Positions 1 to 19,771 of a DNA stretch of 64,000 bases are shown here, piece after piece. The DNA lies in assembly GCA_030141605.1 (NCBI GenBank), contig JAQGDQ010000022.1:1-64000 (forward strand), in the 5' to 3' direction. How positions within the stretch are numbered: position 1 is the first letter of the stretch; each line of letters opens with the position of its first letter. The notes under the pieces are model-generated. The model ran no database searches and was not told the DNA's origin. It worked only from the letters and a program-made list of their open reading frames with translations. The stretch is from Tubiluchus corallicola. Lineage: Eukaryota; Priapulida; Priapulimorpha; Priapulimorphida; Tubiluchidae. The translations under genes were made by a program, and so were the position numbers.

Positions 1-468
1 TGGAATCTGGCTTGCTGAGTGCCACAAACCTGTAGATTACTTCTAGCAGTTTAGTCAATAAAGCAAATCTAAATTTTGGTAATGCAATGTAGTTGACATG
101 GGCTGGTCTTAATTATAATTGAGAGACTGGGTTGTCTGTTAGTTAGGCAATTCTAAGGTAAAAACAGGTTTCTGGCTCAAACTGGGGCTGATATTGGGAT
201 TTAGTATTTTTCAATTTTTAATTTCTAGCATGTTTGGAATCTGGCTTGCTGCGTGCCACAAACCTGTAGATTACTTCTAGCAGTTTAGTCAATGAAGCAA
301 ATCTAAATTTTGGTAATGCAATGTAGTTGACATGGGCTGGTCTTAATTATAATTGAGAGACTGGGTTGTCTGTTAGTTAGGCAATTCTAAGGTAAAAACA
401 GGTTTCTGGCTCAAACTGGGGCTGATATTGGGATTTAGTATTTTTCAATTTTTAATTTCTAGCATGTT
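1..468. repeat. Tandem duplication, 234-bp unit, two copies
   Basis: The stretch starting TGGAATCTGGCTTGCTG at position 1 recurs at 235 and runs nearly identically to about 468, where the match stops just after the word AGCATGTTTGG. I see only a few single-base differences between copies, for example GAGTGCC against GCGTGCC and CAATAAAG against CAATGAAG. The unit could continue to the left of the window, so the copy number is a minimum. No coding potential is visible in the unit. It is either a recent segmental tandem duplication or the edge of a satellite array. Confidence 0.9.
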
Positions 469-1211
469 TGGTTCAATCAGAAAGTGTATAACTTTATACC
501 TGTGAAAGACATGCTCGACAGAGTTACTTTATTAGTTTTAATTTATGGTAAAATGCCTATTTTGTTTACACCCACGCCATTATGTTTGTAAGAAGCTATC
601 TTGGGTTTTTAGATTCAATGTACGGGGATCCTAGGACTGACTTTCTAGAATCACGCATACCCTTCCTCGCTGTCAACCAGGAGAAATACCTATTTAGCCA
701 TGAGTCCCGACGCTAACCATTCATGGCATTTACCAGACATATCATGTACCCGAGCAAGAATAGCCGCAACCAGATTGCGTCTTGGAGCTCATGTATTTCC
801 GAATCGAGACAGGACGCTGGGCAAGAATCCCCCGTTGCCAACGTCTATGCATTTGTGGTCTTGTGTAAGACGAAGAACACATCCTGTGCCATTGTAGTTA
901 CACTAGTGATCTAAGTACTGATGAAGAAACGGAATTTAGTTTATTAGATGCCTTTATGGACTCGATTCTACGCCAAGTGCTTGCCTCTGTTTGCTATATT
1001 GTCGTTCTAGGGCAGAATAGGCACTAAGTTTTGTCATATTTTTACAGTTACAGTGATTTTAGTGTGTGTTTTGTCTATTTATTAATTTTGTTTTACTGTA
1101 ATGTTAAACAACGTGTTTTTTCTCCACATCAGATGGATGTTGTGATTCAACTAGCATTATGTCTCACTCCGTGTAACACGATAATCTTTATCAATAAACT
1201 ACATCTTGCAG
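469..1211. other. Non-coding stretch upstream of first visible PPEF exon
   Basis: I find no exon here that could encode the IQ motif or the segment that precedes the phosphatase core in PPEF proteins. The short open frames at 700-914 and 1031-1255 resemble nothing I know. The stretch ends in the acceptor at 1210-1211 that precedes the first recognised exon, so it is best read as intron of the partial PPEF gene. Confidence 0.6.
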
Positions 1212-11126
<9,915 letters not shown>

Positions 11127-11164
11127 AGGTCACGATACGGTGCCTCGTGGTGCAGATAGCAAAC

Positions 11165-11170
11165 AATAAA
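11165..11170 (+). terminator. Probable polyadenylation signal of PPEF
   Basis: AATAAA lies 39 bases after the PPEF stop codon. It is the first canonical signal downstream. The 3' UTR would be very short if it is used. Confidence 0.55.
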
Positions 11171-12160
11171 ATTTGAGAAAAATTAAATTGAATACTTAGG
11201 AAAAGAATATAACATCTGAAAGCAATACTATGTGCAACTACCAAACAGTTCTAAATGAAAAGTTTACTTGTAATTGTGTACATGTTGAAGTACTGAAGCA
11301 TTTCATTATATCAAAGAAACATTTTCTATCCTTATTTATTGATGTAATGATTGACATCACATCACTGTCATTGTTATTCGCAGATGTAGGCCCAGTTTAT
11401 TTTGTAGACTTTGTTTGCCCTATTTTGGAGATTACACATGTGTGCACTGTCACACATCTGGTTGTGGCAATGGTGACGGTCAGATGGATGATCGGTTGAT
11501 GGTTTCCTATACAGTAGACCATTGATAGATCAAGTGATCAGTAACAGTCACAGGAAAAAGAGTCATTGAAAAAAGTCACACATTTTTTGTTTAATATCTT
11601 ATGGTTACGGTTAGGATTACGGTTATTTCTGTTTTCCTGTGACTTTTTTCTTGACTTTTTTACCTGCAGTTTTTTTGCCTGTAACTTTTTTACCTGGACT
11701 CCATAGTCATATATGGTGCACATATAGATATAGTGCGATATCTTGCCATATTTGATGTAACGAATCCGTAAAATTCCTTTCTCTGGTAAAGCTTTGCTTT
11801 TTCATCGTGAAGCATTACCGTCTATATCGTCAGCATTATAAACAGAAAACTTTTTAATTGTGCCGTTCGTTCCTTGACTTTCTGCTTGCATAATGTAACA
11901 GACAACCAAACTAATCAGGTAGTGTAAATCTCTTTGTACTGAGCGATTATAAAAATACCACAATAAAAGATAGTGTCTGTTTCCTCTACTTTAATATTCA
12001 GATTATCGGTACACTTTCACGTTAGGCACATTTAGCGCAAATAGGATTTCTCTTTAAACAGCAAAAAATTTATTTGGATGTTTTGATCTTAGTGAAAAAT
12101 AGTATGTACACGTGTATACATGTGGTGCTTTAATTTTATGAGTGAAACACAAAACATGCT

Positions 12161-12654
12161 TACCGTATATACTTGTGTACTAGTCGAATTTTTGGGACGC
12201 GATTTTAAGGTGAAATTTTTGGGGTCGACTTATACTTACGATATGTTTTTGGGAGATGTCGCTAAAGAGTCGTCTACAGTACGAATATGTAAAGAAATAA
12301 TCCTTCATTATACGCTGGATTGAATAAATACTCATACTGTGATACTTCACATCAGAGAGTGTTCACATCTTGACATTACTTCATGCTGCATTCTCATGGA
12401 TTGCATTGAGGGCCCTCAACATGAATACATCGGGTATGTATAATATACTCGACCCAGGCACTTGCACGTATCTTACACACTAACACAGTAGGCTATTGAT
12501 TTATTACTCAGCCATTGTTGACATCATTTACTCTGGAAGATCTTAATATTTTATGGTCGACTTGTACACAGGTAATATATAAAATGCAATTTTTGGTCTT
12601 AAAATGCACATCGACTTGTACATAAGGTCGACTTGTACACACGTATATACGGTA
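12161..12654. mobile_element. Non-autonomous TIR element (MITE), 494 bp
   Basis: The left end TACCGTATATACTTGTGTAC and the reverse complement of the right end, TACCGTATATACGTGTGTAC, match at 19 of 20 positions; the similarity continues into a TAGTCGA / AAGTCGA word. Interior copies of GTCGACTTGTAC and GTCGACTTATAC occur near both ends, giving subterminal repeats. Both ends are bounded by TA, consistent with a TA target duplication and an element beginning CCGTATATAC. There is no transposase frame. Superfamily is inferred; Tc1/mariner-like is the simplest reading of the TA boundary. Confidence 0.8.
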
Positions 12655-13235
12655 ATAATCAACCAAAGCCTATTGAAAAGAACTGAGTATTTACCTAAAT
12701 CTACCTGATGTTACACATTTACACTTTACACTTTTTGTATCTGCCTACTTGTTTTCTTATGTCAATAAAACATAGAACTTAATTGTGTAAATAATCATGA
12801 TATGTACAATATAATGACTATAATAATAGATTACACATTTTAGGTTACAGTTGTGAATAATTTTTGAATAAATAAAAATTGTATTTATTGTACTGGAGAT
12901 TTATTCCGTCCACTCCCATCAATACCCACAAACGTTTTTTACCTAAATGTGTACATATAAGAGTAACTGATGCATCATGTATATAATAAAGTAGAAGTAT
13001 TCAATGTAAATTTGTTTATATAAGTTATATAATTGCAGAGCTACTACCATATTTTACCCAAAGTATTTTGTTATTAGTTACTTATGTAAGGAAGTCTCGA
13101 AATTAATATTGATGTACAATAAGCATTATTGTTAAAATAATCTTCATCGTCTGATTTTAGTATCTTCATCATTGTCATCGCATTGACTTCTCGATCAACA
13201 TAATAATCATTGTTGCTATTATTAATGCTGGTTGC

Positions 13236-13470
13236 ATGGTAAAAATGGTACAGGAAAAAATGGTACAAAGGGAAAGTGGGTAAAATGGCACAGGAAAAAA
13301 TAGTACGATAAAAACGACACAGAAAAAAAATGGCTCAAGTGGAAATTTTAATTATAAAATTTAATTTATAAAATTAAGTATAAAAAGTGTAAATGTAAAA
13401 ATGGCTGAGATAAAAATGGTACAGTAAAAATGGCACCAATGGAAAAGCAGGAATAAATGGCGCATATGAT
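13236..13470 (+). repeat. Array of AAAATGGYACAGG-type short repeats, copy A
   Basis: Words such as AAAAATGGTACAGGAAAAAA, AAAATGGCACAGG and AAAATGGCTCAAG recur about ten times, spaced by 10-25 bases. The same word occurs inverted at about 14617-14670 and direct again at 14695-14740, so the two clusters frame a segment of about 1.5 kb that contains the MITE at 13901-14164. Confidence 0.7.
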
Positions 13471-13580
13471 TTTTTATGCAATTATAACTTCTATAAGGAA
13501 ATTACAATGTGCTCAGTAGGAAGCAGATCTTTGTCAAAGCTGAACAATCCTAAAACTTATACGTCTGTTTCTTTTGATTA
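13465..13580 (+). repeat. Diverged direct repeat, copy A
   Basis: This segment, which includes GTGCTCAGTAGGAAGCAGAT, AATCCTAAAAC and ends TTTCTTTTGATTA, corresponds in order and spacing to 14740-14855. That copy has ACGCTCAGGAGGATGCAGAC, AATCCTAAACG and a TTCTTTTGATTA end. The copies are clearly related but old. They immediately follow the AAAATGGCAC clusters on the same side, so cluster and segment are probably one repeat unit inserted or duplicated twice. Confidence 0.6.
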
Positions 13581-13900
13581 AAAAAGCGTAAACCAAAGAT
13601 ATAAACAAGCAAACATACAAAAAATGTACCTGTATTGGTATCATATAGACTAGCAAAATCCTCGCAAAACATTTTGTTTATTAAATAGAATTACAATCAA
13701 TAATTCACCAATATTCTACGTAATTATTAATTAGATTATGACTATGAATGCCAGAATACATTCCACATAGTGTAAAATATAATTAATTAGATTATGCCTG
13801 TGAATAGCAGAATATATTTCACAAAGAGTTTATCTGCTTTAAGTTAACCACTAAATTTGACAATGGCAAGAGATTGACATATGTACTTATTGTTTACATA

Positions 13901-14164
13901 CCAAGCAGCACACGATATTACCACTATATGGTCACGATCTTGAAAAAAATATGTTCAGAAAATATTGTCACCATGTTGGTACAATATTGGATATTTTTGC
14001 CAATACCTAGTACAACATTCGACCAATATTTTCGTCCAATATTGGAAACACGTGGTTTACACATATTCATAAAAAATATTGATACAACGTTGTGGCTAGT
14101 CCATATTTTCATATTGTCCCAATATTTGCAAAAATATTGTCACAACATTGTCGTGCTGCCTGGG
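13901..14164. mobile_element. Small MITE with TA flanks and CCNAGCAGCAC-type inverted ends, 264 bp
   Basis: The left end is TA|CCAAGCAGCACACGATAT and the right end, reverse complemented, is TA|CCCAGGCAGCACGACAAT. The core GCAGCAC is perfectly inverted, and each end abuts TA. The interior is packed with AATATTG and CAATATT words in both orientations, giving it high fold-back potential. No coding frame is present. Confidence 0.65.
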
Positions 14165-14616
14165 TACGGTTACAGACGGTAATAAGCAACGGTTACAGAC
14201 AGCGCAATACATGCACAGTTTTCCAAACGGAATTTCTCAAAACAGAACCTGGAACAAACCCGTGGTTACTTGTCCTTGTCGAGTTAATAAAAAAGAAGTA
14301 CTAAACATTGCTTCTAGTTGATACTTCCACGAAGTGCTTCATGAATGTTTTTGTACGTGGTGTTCGGTCAAGTTATGCGAGAAAAAATCGGGCGAAAAAA
14401 ATGCCCCTTTGGTAACCTATACCCGCCTTCTCCACAAAGTTTCGTGGAAATCTGATTGGTAGTTTATGTACAATATAATCTTATTGCTGTAATAGACAAA
14501 TCAACCAAGAAGACAGATAAGCAAACTGAACCATTACTTTCTTGACAGTGGTAAAAATAACTAAAATAGTTATCCCCATAGTAACCTTAAACTCATATTT
14601 TTGCCCAAGTCTGTCC

Positions 14617-14870
14617 GCTTTTCCTGTACCATTTTTTGCCGTGCCATTTTTTCCTGTGCCATTTTAGCGTGCCAGTTCCCATTTTTTCAGTACAAATGGA
14701 AAAAAATGGCACAAAAGAAACGTAGGGAAAATGGCACATCTGTTACTTTGATGCAAATATTTCCATAATAAAACTATAATACGCTCAGGAGGATGCAGAC
14801 TTCTGAATCAAGGTAAAAAAATCCTAAACGTGTTCGTTTGATTCTTTTGATTAGACAAACAATTTGCAGA
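14617..14870. repeat. Inverted and direct AAAATGGCAC cluster plus diverged repeat, copy B
   Basis: CTGTACCATTTTTTGCC and CTGTGCCATTTT (14621-14666) are the reverse complement of the word repeated at 13236-13330. They are followed by forward copies at 14699-14736 and by the second copy (14740-14855) of the 13465-13580 repeat. The arrangement suggests a composite or nested repeat rather than a simple microsatellite. Confidence 0.6.
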
Positions 14871-15866
14871 TATTTACGGTTTATTTAAGCTAACAATGTT
14901 CACGATTTAAAGTAAGAATGACGTGACCTGTGTTATGCAACCAGGTCTTATCTTTAACTGGCCTTTCTTCTCAAATTAATATTAGACAAAAAGCAGCAAT
15001 CCGCTGGAGCCAAAGTCTTACGGCAAAACGAAAGAAATCGGTAGCACACAGCAGTTTATTTTTATAAGAATGACACACCTGCATGAAGTTTTTATTGGAA
15101 TATGCATGATGCGGCTGCAATGATTGCATGTACATGTCTTTCGGAACCTGTCACTGATCGACGCTAAGAAAAGAAAGGAGGACGTAACATGACATCGTTT
15201 TTCACCTTTAATCCTTGCACCTTAAGTAGCAAAAATTATTCATGTAATAGTCATATCGAACCTGTGAAATGCCAGTGACCACAACTGAGCGAACATCATG
15301 ATACAGAGAAAGTTTGGTACTTCGAAAATAACCTACTCGAAAAATTGTAGAGGTTCATATTGTTGTACTAGTTTTAATTTGATTAATTGTTCGTTTGTCT
15401 GCTGTTCGTTATGTAATTCAGTGTCGAACATTCAATGTTTTTTGTTCGCTCGAGAATAAAGCGATCTTCAGCGAAAGTTTAGTTAGTAATAATGTTGTAA
15501 AACCATAAGAAACATTTAGTAACATCATGCGTTTTCTACGTTTTCATTGCAGTGGTTGTGTTAATACCTATCAAAATAAGAGAAATTAATGATAACGTAT
15601 GTAAAAGCATAATGCATGATTCTTGTTTTTGGAACGAGGAAAAAACTTGCAGTTGTAAACAGATTACTGTCATTATCAAAAGCGTTATTTGGTATCAGGC
15701 AAGAACCTTTGCTAAAGGATTAACATCTAGATTCACAGCTTGCAGCTATTCCTCCTGTTTATTTAGCAATGTCCAGTCCGCATCTGATTGGTCGGCTAAT
15801 CAAGTATGACGTGAACGGGGCTACTGTAACCCTTTGTTGTTTGAATGACCAACGCAAAGAAAGTGT

Positions 15867-15874
15867 TATATATA
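15867..15874 (+). promoter_or_regulatory. Candidate TATA box
   Basis: TATATATA followed by G lies 26 bases before an initiator-like TCAGTG (A at 15893) and 33 bases before a second one, GTCAACAC. It precedes two tiny upstream open frames and a perfect GTAAGT donor. Together these look like a core promoter and non-coding first exon. It is a sequence-pattern call only. Confidence 0.35.
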
Positions 15875-16280
15875 GCCATTGCTTGCTGGGTCAGTGGTCA
15901 ACACATTTGAGTAACATCGATGTAAGGGGAAGGATGGTCTGTCTGCACTGCTAACATTTGTGTAAGTATTGAAAAGTATTTTTCAGCGTTTAAAAATGCA
16001 TGGTAGTTTTTAGCAAGTTTTTGTTGTCATTTTTAATTTCCATATGTTTAGTAGGAAGTTGTGTATTTGGCAATTTCGTATACATTATGTTAATTCATTA
16101 TGTACTCATTACAATTACATTTATTATATAATATTTTATATTATTACATATATTATATTAATAATAGTGTACGTTTTAAAATTCTGCTAATTCATTTGGT
16201 GGCGGTTTTTTTCAGACGTGATACACGTGTAGCCAGTCAGTCACACCCAACTGCCGCCTGCTTTTACATTTCTATTAAAA

Positions 16281-16454
16281 ATGTCTGTTGCTAATTCCCT
16301 TTCCCGTCTCTGGAGTAGCTCTAATCACTCTTCTCTTGTTCTTCCCCTTTTGTTCCTTCTCCTAATTAATCGTACTGCCCAAGCCACTCTATTTTTCCTC
16401 AACCGGTTTACCAACGGCAGTGTGAAAGGCCAAAGACGCTGCAGTCAATCATGA
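16281..16454 (+). CDS. Candidate short secreted peptide precursor, 57 residues
   Basis: The frame starts ATGTCTGTTGCT and ends TGA at 16452-16454. The protein has a short polar N-region (MSVANSLSRLW), a hydrophobic core VLPLLFLLLI, and an AXA-type cleavage site TAQA|TLFF, leaving a basic peptide of about 22 residues (with NRFTNG, GQRRC and one Cys). Context supports transcription. There is a TATA box at 15867, and a putative non-coding exon of about 15893-15961 ends at a consensus GTAAGT donor. The 254-base intron has a CTAAT branch-like word about 25 bases before a T-rich TTTTTTTCAG acceptor at 16215. The leader contains ATGTAA (15920-15925) and a 6-codon frame at 15934-15954, which would reduce translation. 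I recognise no family. It could equally be chance, or the first coding part of a longer gene. Confidence 0.33.
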   Translation: MSVANSLSRLWSSSNHSSLVLPLLFLLLINRTAQATLFFLNRFTNGSVKGQRRCSQS

Positions 16455-16801
16455 CGCCAAATATAACTCTTTACAACAGTCCACTGGTCAATACGATTTC
16501 CCAGGGGTGACAAACGGTCAACACAAGAGGATGGACTCTGCCCAGCGGGAACTAACCCGTCCAGTAATGTTTTAGCAGCGTTCAGATTACAGTTGTGGAG
16601 TAGGTTTTTCTGGTGCGTGAAGAAGTTACCTCTGTCGGTGGGTGCGTTTCTGGTCCTGTTGATTTATTTCATGACTAGATCCACACTCATCCACAGTGGA
16701 ACTCATCGCCACCGCTGCTGACACTAAAAGGAAGGGAACAGTTGGAGCTCCACAGAGCAGTTTAATTGGGTGGATGGTGCCCGGTCGGTGTATGGCATTA
16801 C

Positions 16802-16961
16802 TTCATCACCGGGTGCACATTCATCCAATGTCGACTGTCAGCATCTACGGATACGCAAACCAAGTGGATACGGAAACGGTTGCCGTCGATCTAGAGACTC
16901 GGGTGCATGGTGCTCAGGTGGTGGTGGTTTGATTACATCACCGGGTACACATTCATCCAAG
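16802..16961. repeat. Pair of imperfect 25-base direct repeats
   Basis: TCATCACCGGGTGCACATTC near 16804 recurs as ACATCACCGGGTACACATTC near 16937, each followed by ATCCAA. The spacing is about 133 bases, suggesting an old local tandem duplication in a relatively GC-rich patch. Open frames across the patch (16696-16994) match nothing I know. Confidence 0.55.
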
Positions 16962-18214
16962 TTTCGCGCTCTGTTTCATCCTGAATTTACTTGATCTTCA
17001 GTGCTTAATGATACATGGTGTGGTGTAACATCTTTTCTGCGTGTAACCCAAACAATTAAAATTTACATGCATCAACACGTTGTTACGTCTGTCATTTCAT
17101 ATTATTCGTTATTATTAGTGTTGTTATTCGTGAGTTGCGGACAAATTTTGTGGTTCTGTTTTGTTTGTTGGGCGCCGGGCAATCCACTAGCCGAAGTAGG
17201 ACAATTACCTGGGCTGCCCAAGTAGAATCGAGTCGTTAAGCGTACTGGCACTATCCGTCGCCCTTGTTTATGTAATAATAATTCAAAGAATTTTATTCTG
17301 AGCTATTAAAATTAATTTGCGAGTACAATAGGTACTTCGTTTAATAACAATGATGATACTGTTGTAAAAAATACATTTGTAAATCAAGGACATCTTATTA
17401 TACAGTAATAATTACTAAAACTTTTTTTCTAAAACTGGATTCTCGACACTGATTTTCTGCACATGCGTTATATAATTTAGTAAAAACTCACTGATGGCGC
17501 AGACCAGTAAAAAGCGACCCGGAACATTTAATTTTCATTAATCCGCGGGAAGGCAGTAGTAAAATACAAATTAGTCAATGCAGATTAGTCAATAACATTA
17601 AGTCAATTTCAGCTTAAATTAAATTATGTTCTTGATTGACTTTTTTGCAAAAAATAAATTAAAAAAAAAATTTATGCATTCATTCATAGCAATAATATGA
17701 GCTTCGTAATTTTTTGATTCATCATTTTTTTGGCATAACTATTGTTCAAATTTGGGATTTTGGGTAATTTTCATCATGAGGTTTTGGTCGTTGTTTCAGT
17801 AGTTTCAAAATGATACACAGAAATAATTTATTTAGAAACTCACTTTTTTGAAATTTAAATTAGTAAATAACACCATGACCAACATATCTGATGGCTGACA
17901 GATTTACGCAAAAGTACTGCACAAATTTTGCAAAACACACCTAAATTTATTTTCACAACAACAATGACTACAACAAAACTATCACTCGAATAAACTTTCC
18001 GAAATGTTCCATTTTTACAAAAAGATATTTACAATCTATACACAGATTATTCATCGACCAAAAATGATGCATCGTCTATCACATTTTCTTTTGAGGACCC
18101 ATGCACCTCAATTGTGTGCCATGATTTACGGAGATCACATATGTAAGCAATACTACACCTGTTACACAGCATACTTGTAATTTTAGGCCACACGGCCTAC
18201 AACCGCTGATAGCT

Positions 18215-18220
18215 TTTATT
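18215..18220 (-). terminator. Probable polyadenylation signal of the CNC bZIP gene
   Basis: TTTATT on the + strand is AATAAA on the gene strand, about 123 bases past the stop codon at 18343-18345. It is a plausible signal; no experimental end is known. Confidence 0.45.
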
Positions 18221-18342
18221 GCCGGATGCTAGGTTTTGTACCTTGGCTGCAGAAAGTCTAATTATGTTACTTTTGCATGGGCACGTTAAAAAGTAACAGC
18301 CGTTGTTGATACACCAACAAACACTATTAATGTTCAAGAAAT

Positions 18343-19771
18343 TTACTCCCGGGGTCGTTTCTTTCTGCGTGCACCATTGTGGACTATGGTGTCCTCTGCT
18401 GTTGAATTGACAGGCACCAAGAAAATGCTACCTGACATCGTCTGCTGCAAAGAATATCGAGCAGGGTCATACGGGTTGCCACTAGGATCACGCAAAGACT
18501 CAAACACTCGTTTATAGAGGGAACCAAATTTGTTCTTGACCATCTCGACTTTCAATGACATTTCGGAATTCTCCTGTAAAATAAATCAATCGACATAATG
18601 CACAGCACGTTCTCGACATTGTTAGTCAACAAAACCTTTGTAAGAATTTTCATTAGATTCTACAATGCCAAGTACAGAGATGAATGAATATTTTTTGTTT
18701 TACTTTGAAATGGAAGGACATTTATGTATGCATTTTAGGTCCAAAATGCATTTATCTGTCAACGCAATTAAGCCAATTAGCTTTTTTGCAGATAAAAAGT
18801 GACACAAATCAATTTTAAAATTATAAAAGTGTCAACCACGTGCTGTACATTTACACCTACTCCGCCAAATAAAAGAATCTTTATAACTGCGCTTTTGTTC
18901 AACAAGGTATGTATGCACACGGCAACCACCCTAAAAATTTCCTTTAGAATTTAGAAACTTTCTATTTTTCTTCTCTGATTTTATCCAAATCTCGATAATG
19001 TCTAGCATACAAACTTGTAAAATTTCTCTATAAACTTGTACATTTTATATGGTTGTACACTTCATACAAGAAGTCCTATACAGTTCTAATTTTCACATTT
19101 TATCAGAAATGCGTGTAATTACGCTTTCCCATTCTACATGGCACACTAAACTCAAATTACTTGTTTTTAGATATTTTAAGCAGAAAAAGAATTCATTTAA
19201 CAAAATCAGCCATGCTTTGCATTTGCTGAAGTGACTAGACTTTTTATAATCAAGTGCAGGTAGTTAATTAATGGTTTAATGTAGTCACCTGTTTGCTGCT
19301 GTTATTTACACATACTATTTTTTTTAATAAAAATTTTTGAAGCGTCGCATTTAAGTGAATTGCAACGCTTCCTAATCAACTGCAGAAATCACACAGGATT
19401 ATGAAAAAATATATCAATACCTTTAACAGATCGGCCTTGATCTTCTCCAGGTGAGACACTTCACCTTCTAAATTGACAATGGTTCCCAGTTTCCTCTTGC
19501 GACAATTCTGTGCAGCCATCTTATTCTTACCACGTCGCCGAATATCTCTGATCAGCGTCAGTTGTGCATCATTCAATTCAGTGTGATCTTGCAGTAATTT
19601 GGTGAAAGCTTCAATCGGTAAATTGATAATCTTCTCTACAGAAAATGGAATGTTCATTTCGCGAGCCCGACGGTGATCACGAGAAAGCTGCCGCTGTTCA
19701 CCGGGACTGTATTTCTTGTCTCTTGCAATGACTTTAGATCGACCCACATCTCGAGGTTTTTCAGCACGACC
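18343..19771 (-). CDS. NFE2L1: CNC exons 9-10: CNC domain, basic region, leucine zipper and C-terminus
   Basis: Exon 9 (19771-19421) holds the CNC domain ([25 protein letters not shown]) and the basic region [20 protein letters not shown] (691-710), which is nearly identical to vertebrate NRF1/NRF2. The zipper continues across the intron into exon 10 (18573-18343). The tail [20 protein letters not shown] matches the Neh3-type C-terminus. The protein ends KKRPRE, followed by a stop. Confidence 0.95.

Larger units (their letters stand above)
11127..18342. other. Intergenic region between convergent PPEF and CNC genes, repeat-rich
   Basis: This 7.2-kb gap contains several small transposable elements (12161-12654, 13901-14164), arrays of AAAATGGCAC-type words, a pair of imperfect direct repeats and a candidate short secreted-peptide gene at 15.87-16.45 kb, all listed separately. 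The stretch 16.5-17.2 kb is richer in GC than its surroundings and holds short frames of no recognisable family. The rest is AT-rich with nothing I can identify. Confidence 0.7.

Noticed and set aside
16696-16994. Two overlapping frames of about 75 codons in the GC-richer patch
   Set aside because: No family resemblance, no clear splice context, and part of the patch is an imperfect duplication that explains the repeated residues.
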